From the NCBI GenBank assembly GCA_029298735.1, contig JANSLP010000414.1, forward strand, positions 1-25,660: DNA of 25,660 nucleotides, given 5' to 3'. The position numbers and the translations under genes are program-made. The notes beneath the pieces were generated by a model. It was given only the letters and a program-made list of their open reading frames with translations, did no database searches and was not told the DNA's origin. Positions 10,300-19,334 of the stretch are shown piece after piece; position 1 is the first letter of the stretch, and the number at the start of each line of letters is the position of its first letter. The DNA comes from Ophiostoma sp. CBS 140.51 (lineage: Eukaryota > Ascomycota > Sordariomycetes > Ophiostomatales > Ophiostomataceae).

Positions 10300-11323
10300 G
10301 TCGTTGCTTTCTTCTAGAGTTCTGGGTCCCTTCCTTGCTCTTGCCCCGCTGTGGTGGTTTTGCGCGCGGTCGCGGTTGCTCTTTCCCCTTCTTCCACACT
10401 GCAGAAGCGAATCCATCCCCCCGGCTCGTGCTCTTTCCCTTGCAGCAGTAGCCTTCTTTTCCACGTTCAGACTTTTTTTTTCTTTTCTCGTCTTGGCTCC
10501 TTCCCTGCATCTCTTATCTTTCTCTTGTCCTTTGACTTCTTCTTTTTCTTTCCTTCCGTTCTCGTATTTCATCGTCCTTTTTGCCTGTCCTTTGCTCTTT
10601 CTACATTCTCTTCTTGCCATCCCTTTCTTCGCCTCCCTTACGCTCCTTCCCTCCCGCGTTTATTTACTTTCTAATTCCCCCCGCCTCTCCTGCTTCTCCC
10701 CTTTTCCTCCTCTCGCTCTCTCCAATTTAATTTAATTCTGCCCTCCTCCTTCTCTCCCTGCTATTTTACCCAGACTCCCTCCCAATACGGAAACCGGTGT
10801 ACCATCAACTTCTTTCTTCTATCCAACCATTGATCTGAGTCGACAACATTTTGACGACCGTTAAGTCGACCGTTAGACTTTATCAACAAAGGGAAACGAA
10901 CGGCGCACGCCAGCAGCCCTATCGCAAGCATTCGCCCTTGTCGCGTCCGAATCGCGCCGCCAATTCACGCGACGGACCACTATTTTCGACTGTTCTTGAG
11001 CGAACCTGCTTCGTTCTGGCCCCAATCTCGCAGGCCCCTCTTTGACGATCATTTTCCCTTTCCCTTTGGACGAGCCACTTTATTTTAGTTGTGCTCTCCA
11101 ATTCGCAACAACCCCTGTTTTTGTTATCGCGACTCGTCTTTTAGTCTTTCGCACGACAGCAACTTCAACAACCGACAGCGTCCTCGAAAACACGCAGCTC
11201 GGCTGCCACGAGCAGCATAGCCAATAGACGATAGCGGCGACGCACGAAAACGAGAACTCGATACAATACGCTACTCCACGACCTCCTCCTCTCTCTCTCC
11301 CTCCTCCCTCACATCTCTTCACA
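10300..11323 (+). promoter_or_regulatory. Pyrimidine-rich promoter / 5' leader of the Ras-family gene
   Basis: From about 10370 to 10760 the plus strand is dominated by C and T, with many ctttc and cctcc runs, then becomes more mixed up to the start codon at 11324, with a second CT-rich patch at 11279-11318. This resembles long fungal leaders of signalling genes. The open frames here come from the CT bias (Leu/Ser/Phe-rich) and are not credible proteins. Confidence 0.5.
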
Positions 11324-12214
11324 ATGCCTCACACACAAAACGACTCGCGCGACCAGCCACCCGTGCCCATTTCCATTACCATTTGCGGCGACGGCGGCTG
11401 CGGTAAATCTTCCATTACACTTCGTCTTGTGCGCTCGCAGTGGACTTCCGAGTACGACCCGACGATTGAAGACAGCTACAGCGTGACCCGCCGCATTGAT
11501 GGCGTCACTTACCACTTGGGGCTCACCGATACCGCTGGTCAGGAAGAGTACCGCGGCATGTGGGCATCGTCCAACCTAGGCGCCGATGCTTTCCTGATGG
11601 TCTACGACATTACATCGCGCGACTCGCTGGACGCGCTCCAGTACTTTAACGACTTGATTGATATGGAGGCCGAGACGCGGCTAGACAATGCGGCACGCGC
11701 CCGCAAAGCCGGTGTTCCCCTCAGGGACATCATGTCTGGCGGCAGCGGCGGCGCCCGTGCGGTGGCGCCTGTCAAGATTGTCGCCGGCAACAAGTGCGAT
11801 TTGCAAGAAAGCCGCATGGTCCCCGCCGCCAAAGGTCTGGACTGGGCGCGGCGGCGCGGGTGCGGGTTCATGGAGACGAGTGCACGGCTCGAGGTCAACA
11901 TTGAAGAGACATTTGCGCTGATTGTGCGGCGCGTCGTGGAGGCGCGGCGGCTGGCGGCTATGGACGGTAGTGCAGAGCGCATGGATCGGCGCGGTATGAC
12001 GAAGCCGCTGAGTCCGCTCCCGGCAGGCTCGTCGTCAAACGCAGGACACGATGCACAAGACGAAGGAGATCACCACCACCACTCGGGCGAGAAGGATGCC
12101 AATGGCAACGCGATACCGGGACGGCAAGTGGGTGTGCGGGGGCCAAGGATTAATGGCGATGAGGTTGGCCGGGGTGCAAATCGTGGGTTCTGGAAGCAGT
12201 TGCGTTGTTGGTGA
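11324..12214 (+). CDS. Ras-superfamily small GTPase, atypical, without CaaX box
   Basis: An intron-free frame of 296 residues; Ras itself is about 190. All G-box motifs are present: P-loop GDGGCGKSS (22-30), switch I YDPTIEDSY (44-52), DTAGQEEY (69-76) with the catalytic Gln kept, NKCD (156-159) and ETSA (184-187), so it should bind and hydrolyse GTP as a signalling switch. The effector loop YDPTIEDSY is Ras-type, while the P-loop GDGGCGK is closer to the Rho-type GDGACGK. An insertion of some 30 residues (about 118-147, Gly/Ala-rich) sits before the NKCD strand. After residue 210 is a tail of about 85 residues with a His run and Gly/Asn-rich sequence, ending WKQLRCW. There is one Cys, two residues from the end, and no CaaX, CC or CXC motif, so ordinary farnesylation is not predicted. 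Which fungal Ras subfamily it belongs to needs a tree. Confidence 0.93.
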   Translation: MPHTQNDSRDQPPVPISITICGDGGCGKSSITLRLVRSQWTSEYDPTIEDSYSVTRRIDGVTYHLGLTDTAGQEEYRGMWASSNLGADAFLMVYDITSRDSLDALQYFNDLIDMEAETRLDNAARARKAGVPLRDIMSGGSGGARAVAPVKIVAGNKCDLQESRMVPAAKGLDWARRRGCGFMETSARLEVNIEETFALIVRRVVEARRLAAMDGSAERMDRRGMTKPLSPLPAGSSSNAGHDAQDEGDHHHHSGEKDANGNAIPGRQVGVRGPRINGDEVGRGANRGFWKQLRCW

Positions 12215-12848
12215 GGCTGTCATTGGTTGACAGCGAATAAGTAGCCAAGTAGCTATTTGACGAGCCGTGTTCATATTCTTGCTCTTTTCTGTCTTGGCGT
12301 CCTTTCTTCTGATTTATGTTGTTATATCCCCTGTCAGTTTTATAGCGAACGCATCATTTCTCGTTTTTTCTTCTTTCTTCTTCTTCGTTTATACTGTATA
12401 CACTTCCGTTTCTCACGTCTTTTTGTGTTGTACAAAGTTAATTTTCTTGTTCTGATGGCAATCATGGGGATATAAATGAGTCCTGGAATGGTGTCTCGTT
12501 TTAGGAGCACCAGCGTTCTCATCAATAAAGCGAGCGTACCTTTGCGTTCTTTCACACCGATGCCTTCTTATGCTACGGTTCTGCATGTGTGATCTTGGTC
12601 GCTCTTTCTTCGTCAAAGTCATGTTTCGCTGTGTCATTTAGTCCTTCCCAATGTTCAGTCACCTCCTTCCATTTGTGTAGATGGACAGTGCCTCCCCTTA
12701 TATTGTACTGCTTCGACGAGCCTAGAATGAAATCGGCTATCCTCTCATCTTCTTATACACTCACCATTTAGAAAGCAAACATTGGCCACCCATTATCCAT
12801 CGTATTTTCCATTGTCCATCTCGTTAACACACTTCAACATCCATTATC
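12215..12848. other. Intergenic region between the Ras-family gene and the 2EXR-like gene
   Basis: AT/T-rich sequence holding the 3' UTR of the Ras-family gene and the promoter of the next gene. T-rich runs near 12360-12420 and an AATAAA at 12524 fit 3' end formation. No further gene is supported. Confidence 0.5.
12524..12529 (+). terminator. Candidate poly(A) signal for the Ras-family gene
   Basis: A perfect AATAAA about 310 bases after the stop codon. It is the best match in the 3' region, but the distance is on the long side for a fungal 3' UTR. Confidence 0.35.
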
Positions 12849-14123
12849 ATGTCCAACACCACCATGTTCCCCATCGACTCATCCGTCTCCACGGTACGGA
12901 CCATGTGGCAGCGGATCGACTGGTGCACCAAGGAGCTTCCCAGCATCAAACAAGCTCTCAAAGACACCACAAAAAAGATGCACAAGCTCACAGTCGACAT
13001 CGAACAGAACGAGGGCGAGACACTGATAAAGTGGCGGGCGCGCAACCCGTCGACGGTTCTGGAGACTCGGTACTGGAACCAAGTCCAGGAACTGGCCAAG
13101 GAAATCATTTCTCGAGAGAAGCACTTGGGCAGCGTGATCACAGAGATTGCACCTTTCATAAAGAGCATAACCGAAACGGGTGCAGGCCCTATCCTTGCCG
13201 GCACCAGAAACGACACCAGGAGTGGCAGTCGCGGCCGCAAACGCAAGTCCAGTCCCGGCGATGAGTCCAGTTCTGGGTCGAGCCAAGCATACAGCTCCCG
13301 CTCCCGCTCCCACTCCCGCTCCAGCTTGAGCCCCGATTCCGAGCCAGGCATCGTTTTTGACAGGGACCTATCGCGCTCGCCGTCGCCAAGTAAAAAGAGA
13401 CGTGTTCGTATTACGCCAAACTCCAAAGCAGCCGAGCCTGACGAGTCCGTACTGGGTTCGGAGAAATCTGTACACAAGATGCCGACTACGTTTCGCGAGC
13501 TCTCGAATCTGCCAGCGGAGCTGCGTAGTTTAATTTGGCAGTTCCTTGAAATACCTCCACATTGCCTCCGGAACCCTGGGGCACCGGAAAGCAGTCTCAA
13601 CCTGGACCTCGACGACGACCTCGATGACGACCTCCCTTTGGAATCTATAATCGAATCCTTCCAAGACGATTCCTCCCAAGTCAATTATGATCTGTGGTCC
13701 GCATTTCCCGAATCCCGCGATGCCATGCTGAGCATATACAGCAAGTTAATGGAACGCAACCAACAGAACCCGGAACATGTAGAACTCAACTGGCGAGGAG
13801 AGTGTACCGAGAAGAGGTGCGTTCGCCCGGAACTAGTGCGTGACGGCCTGTTGGAATGGTTTTCCATTGAAATGGGCAAGTTCATCTACCAGTACCATTT
13901 CTACCATCAACTGGTGAAGCGGCTCGAGGGCATGCTAGACGTGGAGCGGCGCGACCCGAAGAAGAAGCGGAAGGTCATGTGGGAGATTCAGGCGGACAAT
14001 CTGCCCAAGGCCAAGGTAGACATGATGTACGAGCTGCTAAAAGGCACGTACTTCTATTCGTGGCCCAAGACCATCCACCAAGGGTACCCGAGCATGGACA
14101 TGGAGTGGCCTGAACTGTCTTGA
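12849..14123 (+). CDS. 2EXR/F-box-like protein with RS tract and nuclear localisation signals
   Basis: A single exon of 424 residues. The segment FRELSNLPAELRSLIWQFLE (215-234) fits the start of fungal 2EXR domains and also resembles an F-box core (LPxELxxxIWxxL); 2EXR is my preferred call because of the preceding Phe and the IW. The N-terminal 110 residues are helical and may form a coiled coil. Residues 120-185 are basic and Ser/Arg-rich (RSRSHSRSS, SPSPSKKRRVR), and two basic clusters (GRKRKS at 129, PKKKRKV at 370-376) are strong nuclear import signals. An acidic DLDDDLDDDLP run is at 253-263. If it is F-box-like it could act as a substrate adaptor in ubiquitin ligation, but that is inference; 2EXR proteins have no assigned function. 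The start is the first ATG of the open frame. Confidence 0.82.
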   Translation: MSNTTMFPIDSSVSTVRTMWQRIDWCTKELPSIKQALKDTTKKMHKLTVDIEQNEGETLIKWRARNPSTVLETRYWNQVQELAKEIISREKHLGSVITEIAPFIKSITETGAGPILAGTRNDTRSGSRGRKRKSSPGDESSSGSSQAYSSRSRSHSRSSLSPDSEPGIVFDRDLSRSPSPSKKRRVRITPNSKAAEPDESVLGSEKSVHKMPTTFRELSNLPAELRSLIWQFLEIPPHCLRNPGAPESSLNLDLDDDLDDDLPLESIIESFQDDSSQVNYDLWSAFPESRDAMLSIYSKLMERNQQNPEHVELNWRGECTEKRCVRPELVRDGLLEWFSIEMGKFIYQYHFYHQLVKRLEGMLDVERRDPKKKRKVMWEIQADNLPKAKVDMMYELLKGTYFYSWPKTIHQGYPSMDMEWPELS

Positions 14124-15203
14124 TTTATGTTTTCTGGAGTTCACAGGAGTGTTTTCATTAGGAATAAGTATCCATATGCAATAGACGAGGAGAGAGGAGA
14201 AGCAACTATAGACTTTGATTGAGATATTGTCCATGAGAGGCGCCGTGCTCACTGCCTCGTATAAGTGCTCTTGGCTCTTTCGATATTTCACGTACGGCCA
14301 TAGATTCAGGAAAGTGCAGAATGGAACTCGGCTTGGGCCGTTGCCGAAGAATTATGAAAGATATACCACCGAAATCCTAATATGCAGGACCGCACGTGGC
14401 AGCCGATAGCCGCGAAGACTATACTCGGTGGAAAGCCGCAGCGAGATCAAGTCACGAAGAGGTTCGATGCTTCCCAGGCGGAGCCTCTGGGCGACATGAC
14501 ATGCGCGGGACTGGGTGCGTCAGATCAGAGAGTCGCACGTACATATGCACGCTCTCACAGAGAGAGGGGAGGTCATCGAGAGGTAGAATGCTGACCAACC
14601 AATCTAGTAGGACATTTTCGAGTTCTACACTGAAGTGTGCAAGGTGCATCGGCTGTTTAAATTCCGGCTTCACCAGCATATAAGGCAACGAGAAGGGCAG
14701 ATTCAACCTGGCACAAGTCGAGATGGCATGGCTAAGCGAGACATTATGTTGTAGGACTAGAAGAACGAAGACATTGCCAGGTACACGGTCACGGTTTTCA
14801 AGATTGAAGAATAAGAGGCATAAAGCAGTTTAGCCAAATGGAATCAAAGGATACAAATGTTGCCGAGATCCTTAAATTTATGAAATGTCTGAGGTATTGT
14901 TTACCAGTAAATATCCAAACACTAGATCCAAAAGTAAATAAATGAACCTCCAAAAATGAAAAAAAAAAAAATGACCGTTTCAACCAGGACAGAATTCAAG
15001 AGGGCTGCTCAAACCGTAATCTGAGCTCTTCCGGTGATGTACGGCTTTAAGAAACATATAAGCGGCACCTGTTTTACCTAAGATAATGTAAACCTCAGGA
15101 GAACGTAATAAGCATTTTGATTTCGAACTTGAGCAACATTAGGAGCTGGGCCTATGGCTCGCTTGTGTTATTAGTGCTGTTGCCGAGTAGAGTTGAGTTG
15201 GAG
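14124..15203. other. Intergenic region, 3' ends of two convergent genes
   Basis: About 1.1 kb between the 2EXR-like gene (plus) and the dynamin gene (minus). It becomes AT-rich after about 14800 and holds an A run near 14959-14971. A minus-strand frame at 14706-14452 (84 codons) reads plausibly in places but has no domain and no third-position bias, so I do not call it a gene. Confidence 0.5.
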
Positions 15204-18135
15204 TTAAGTGGAGTTACCAAACAAGCCACCGCCGTTGGTAGAGCCTGTCTGGCCTTTTGTAGTTGCAGTAGAGTTACTAAACAAGCCACCGCCGCCGGCA
15301 GAGCCTGTCTGGCCTTTTGTTGTTGCAGAGTCGAGGCTACTAAACGATGAACCAAAATAACCAGGCCCTTTAGCAAAAGAAACAGAAGGGGCACTTGTGT
15401 TCTGGCCGCTCTGGCCGCTCTTGCTGCTGACGGGGGGGTCAAAGATCGATGATCTAGACGACGACGTAGTGGACGTGCTTGTAGGGGTAGCATTAATATT
15501 TTGGAACAGACCCCCACCCGGACTGCTTTCGACTCGTGGTGGCTGCGTTAAAGGAGCGGCTTGATTCGACAACTTTTGGTTGATGACGGTTGCGGATCTG
15601 GTGACGGTTGACTGGAACGGTATCTGTGCCATGCTTGGTAGGGGCGTTGCCTCAGGAAAAAGGGCTGATGGCAGCACTGAGTGGAACGTAGAAAGGCGTG
15701 TTAGTTTCCATTCATCCGACCGAAAAGAAAAATGAAATAAAATGAAAACAAAGATCACCTATTAGGAAGCAAATACGCACCTGTCGTAGTTCGTGGCTTG
15801 TACATGCGGCACCGAGCCAACCCTTGTTCAAGAATCCGCACCTCTTCTTGCAGCCGAGTCCGCTTAGCTGCGACATCATCCGATTCTGAAGCCAGCTCTC
15901 GCAGTCTGTCGTCGCTCATCCTAAAGATAGTGCCGGCCGTCAGAACTTCTAGAAGGTCGCACACGAGACAGTTCTCCACGACAAGGTTGATGACATTCTC
16001 AGTGAACGTTCTGCGGGACATCTAAAATTAAGCGGAGATTGTAAGTACATGAATTTATGAATATGCCGACGCAGAAGAATGTAAGAGAGAGAGCGAGAAA
16101 AAGAGAGAGAGAAAGCTTACCTCGTAGTAGACGATCATCATATCGACGACTTGCTCAGTGCCGAACTCGCTGTTATCTAGCAAGCGCGCTACCTTGTTAC
16201 TGGTGAACAAAAAATTGTCGCGGGTGAGCCCTGCTTTATCTTTAGTCAACATCTCATCCCCCGTCTCTAAGACAGACGTCATCCGTTGCTCTAAGCGGAG
16301 ATGAGCCATCTCGTAGAGGGAATCGCAGAACTCGGTCTCCAGCGGAATGCCGTTGCCCTTAGTGTAAGGACGCAGGATCTCGTCCAGTTTTGTTCCAGAA
16401 CGGCCCTTTTGTTCTCGAAAAAAGGGTCCGAATATGTGTTGAGAACGGCTGCCAACGTGCGCTTATTGTTGTCTCCGATAACGTGTGTAAAAACCGCCTC
16501 GACAAAGGACTTGCTGAACTTGAGGACGAGATCCAAATGGAAGCGTGCAATCCCCCCCCACGGCTTTGACTGCCTCCGGAAGAGGTCGATGGCAAGGTCG
16601 CTGCTGGGCACACCGCACAGCTCTCTGCCCCGGTTGTTGGCGGCAAACACCTCAAATTCGCGGTCGAAGGTTGCTCGCGTTGTTATTTTCGGAAACGGAA
16701 AGTTCCGGTATTCCAGAACCAGATGCACCACGTAATGGGGCGCGACATTGCTCTTGTTGCGGTGGCTAGCCGCATTGCTGTGGCCATTCAACGGAAGTGG
16801 TCCATCGAAAGGAACAGGGTCGGGTGCCTGGAGGATTTTCTGAGCAGCGCCTTTTTCTTTCAAGACCACGCAAAAAGCGCTGTTCAGCTTCCGCAGGTTT
16901 GCACGAAATTTGAGCGGGCCTTCATCTGCCCTGTCGAAGAAGTCGTCAGCATAACGTCCATTGATGCCGTCGCCCGCCAGTCGGTAGAACTCCTTGGCGA
17001 CATCGAGCATGTACAATCGCAGCTCGTCAGGATCTGTTTTTGGACGCCCCAAACGCCTCAGTTCGTCCCTTCGCAGATTCAGCTCGTTCTCGATGTCCTG
17101 GACAAGTCCGGGCAAGCGGATCTTGATGTGCTCCAAAAGCACCCTGCTAAGTGCTTTTCGCAAGCTGTGAACCCCGCGGTTTGTCTCTCGGACGGAGCTC
17201 CAGCCTGGGGCAGTCTGGAAGAAAGTCTTCTCCAAGGCGTCCCTCTCGTCGAAGGTGACACCCTCCAGCTTCTGCTTCTCGGACAGATTGCGCAGGACGA
17301 ACCAGCCGAGGCTGAATTTATGGGTAGGATCGAACCCCTTAACGACATCAACAAACTGCTGCGTGACGCCCCGTTCGTGTGAGAGGTCCGCCTTTGTGAT
17401 CACGCCCATGGTACGCTTCCTCTGTGGATCGTACTTCTTGGCCCGATTGACGACTTCCTGGTTGGCAAGCTGGTTGGTGGCCGTCACAACAGCAAGAATG
17501 ATGCTCTTTTCCTGCTGCAAGTAGCTGTTGATCAGCCGATTGACGAGGTTTTTGTCGTCTACAGTCTGGTCGGCTGTTTCGTTATGGAAGATGCCGGGGA
17601 GGTCGACGAGCGTGAGAGGGTACACGTCGGGACGTGAGATTTCAACGCGTAGGACATCTTTGGTAAACCGCTTCGGGCTCTGGCCATCCTTGTGCAAGTG
17701 CGCGCCGCCACCTCCGCTTATGCCCATATGCGCCTTGGCTTCGTCAATGATGTCCGGCAGCGAGTCTATGTTGTCAAACTCGGTCCGCCGAAACGGCTCA
17801 GCATCGCTGCTGTCTCTTTCTTTTCCGCTGTCGGCATAGCGGATCCAGACGGCCACTTTCGTCTTTTCAGCGCGCCGCAGGACAAGTTCTGTTGCAAAGC
17901 GGGTGCATAGTTTTGCGTCAACAGGGAATCTGACGCGAGAGATGGCCTCGAGCACAGAACTCTTGCCTGTCGATTGGTCGCCGACAACGACGATCTGAGG
18001 AAGGGACACAATATCCCCAACCTGTAGCTCGCGGAGACTGTCAATGGTATCAAGCAATGTACTTGACTCCTCATTGTTCAGCTCCGCCAGGACGTCGAGG
18101 GGTTCCGTTGCGGACGACTGTTGCCTTGCTGCCAT
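15204..18135 (-). CDS. Mx-like dynamin-family GTPase with GLF/FG-rich tail; one-base frameshift
   Basis: Three exons: 18135-16121, 16021-15781 and 15676-15204. Introns of 99 bases (GTAAGC...TTTTAG) and 104 bases (GTGCGT...CTCAG, with CTAAC branch site) join in frame. The GTPase domain has GDQSTGKSS (52-60), the G2 Thr in CTRF (78), DLPG (178-181) and TKAD (247-250), all canonical for dynamins. A middle/stalk region follows, and exons 1-2 encode a GTPase effector domain (TEQVVDMMIVYYE, then RTFTENVINLVVENCLV). The family forms membrane-associated GTPase assemblies; fungal Mx-like members have no settled role. Exon 3 adds about 157 residues rich in Ser, Thr and Gly with GGGLFQN, GYFGSSF, GGGLFSN and GGGLFGN. 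Oddity: after codon 582 the frame breaks; one extra base at AAAA (16391-16388) restores LDEILRPYTKGNG and the rest, about 909 residues in total. The start at 18135 is preferred to an ATG 28 codons upstream, whose extension is Phe-rich and unconserved-looking. Confidence 0.88.
15211..15330 (-). repeat. 60-bp tandem duplication in the dynamin tail
   Basis: Two adjacent 60-base units (15211-15270 and 15271-15330) differ at only a few positions. The unit length is a multiple of three, so each copy adds 20 in-frame residues of the form TATTKGQTGS plus GGGLF. A more diverged GGGLFQN earlier in the tail may be an older copy. Confidence 0.93.
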
Positions 18136-18512
18136 TGGATTGCGGCTCAGTGTGTGGTTGTCTTCACGAAAGAAAAGAATGTAAAAAAAGAAGGAAAGGA
18201 AGGAAGAGAGAAAAAACAATAGCGGATCACTTTGAAGTGGTCAACTTTGCAAAATACGATACAGGTCATGCAGACATAATATATACATATATTTACACGT
18301 GCAACGTTTCTGTTGTTCAGTCGACAAGGAAAGCTCGCTTTGAAGGCGCTTATCTTTTACGATCAGTAGGCGCCTGTTTTGAAATATTATGCCTCTCATT
18401 CTTAGCTATTAATACGTCGTATATGCGGGTGAAAAGTGAGGGCCTCGTCCTGAAACCAACAGCGCCGACTGCGCCCTCTTTTAACCGCTGAGAACGGGAC
18501 CATGGGACGGCG

Positions 18513-18594
18513 CGATTACGCGAGTCTCGCGGTCCATTTCCGTAGGCGACTAACGGGCTTCAAGACAGCGGCACGCGAGTGAATAGCGTAATCG
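18513..18594. repeat. Inverted and direct repeats upstream of the dynamin gene
   Basis: A perfect dyad CGCGAG-T-CTCGCG lies at 18519-18531. CGATTACGC at 18513-18521 recurs inverted as GCGTAATCG at 18586-18594, and ACGCGAGT occurs twice in direct orientation (18518 and 18573). These lie 380-460 bases upstream of the dynamin start codon. ACGCGA is the core of MBF-type cell-cycle sites in ascomycetes, but binding here is inference. Confidence 0.55.
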
Positions 18595-19253
18595 GCGGAT
18601 TAGTAGTTGGGTCGGTGATGACCAGCGTATACCCGCTGCTGTACGTTTTTTTTCTTGTCAAGAGTTGTTGATCTCTTGTTCTCTTTTTTCTGCTTGTCCC
18701 CCCTTTTTTGGTTGTAAGTAAAGTTGCCTTCACTATTTCACCCAATCAACAGTCAAAATGCAACAGTAAAATGCAACAGTACTCACATTGTGCATCAGGA
18801 ACCAGAACGTCATTGCGTTTGCCTCCCATGTCCCCATTAAATCCAGTGTTTTGCTTCCGGGGCCCGGATCTTCCCAAGACTCTCTCCACCTTAGCATCTC
18901 CCGGCGCGTAAGGCTGGGGTGCCACGTTTTCAACGGGATGAGGCAAAAGAAAAGAGAGTGCCGTGCCGTCTAAGTGATCGACGGGGGTCTAGATATGTTT
19001 TCGCTCTTCAGTTGCCCTTGCCTTTTCCTGCGGTACCTCTTGCAGGCATGTTGTTGGCTGGTGTAAGATGGAGGGTGTTGGCTCGGTTGGTTCCTGGCGA
19101 TTCTGTGGGCCATTCAGGTACAAAGTACAGACTGTATGGCATAACGTGGAGAAGGTACTTCTGCCCATCTCACCTTTACGGATCTCACATAATCACTCAA
19201 TGCTTCTCCATATTCTTGAGGCTCTTGTTTTGTATCATTGTAATTGATTGTGC

Positions 19254-19259
19254 TTTATT
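19254..19259 (-). terminator. Candidate poly(A) signal for the esterase gene
   Basis: The plus strand reads TTTATT, which is AATAAA on the coding strand, about 75 bases beyond the stop codon, in AT-rich sequence. Confidence 0.5.
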
Positions 19260-19334
19260 TATGTACAGTTCATCATCGTGCTAGTTTACTAATTGTATAC
19301 AAAAAATCATGTTCTTTCTTTACCCGCTGACAGC

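Larger units (their letters stand above)
18136..19334. other. Dynamin upstream region and esterase 3' side
   Basis: About 1.2 kb without a supported gene. The part from 18136 to about 18700 should hold the dynamin promoter (minus strand); it contains a GC-rich dyad at 18496-18535 and repeated ACGCGAGT motifs. The part near 19260-19334 is AT-rich and should be the 3' UTR of the esterase gene. The open frames between are short and overlap one another. Confidence 0.5.

Noticed and set aside
12209..12250. 3' intron in the Ras-family gene that might add a CaaX box
   Set aside because: A GTGAGG donor exists, but the nearest acceptors give introns of 23-42 bases, too short, and the following sequence shows no CaaX.
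14455..14475. tRNA B-box-like ggttcgatgc
   Set aside because: The match is incomplete and no A box, acceptor stem or cloverleaf can be folded around it.
16291..18219. Earlier dynamin start at 18219 adding 28 residues
   Set aside because: The extension is a Phe/Leu-rich low-complexity read of a CT-rich leader; the ATG at 18135 begins a normal-looking dynamin N-terminus.
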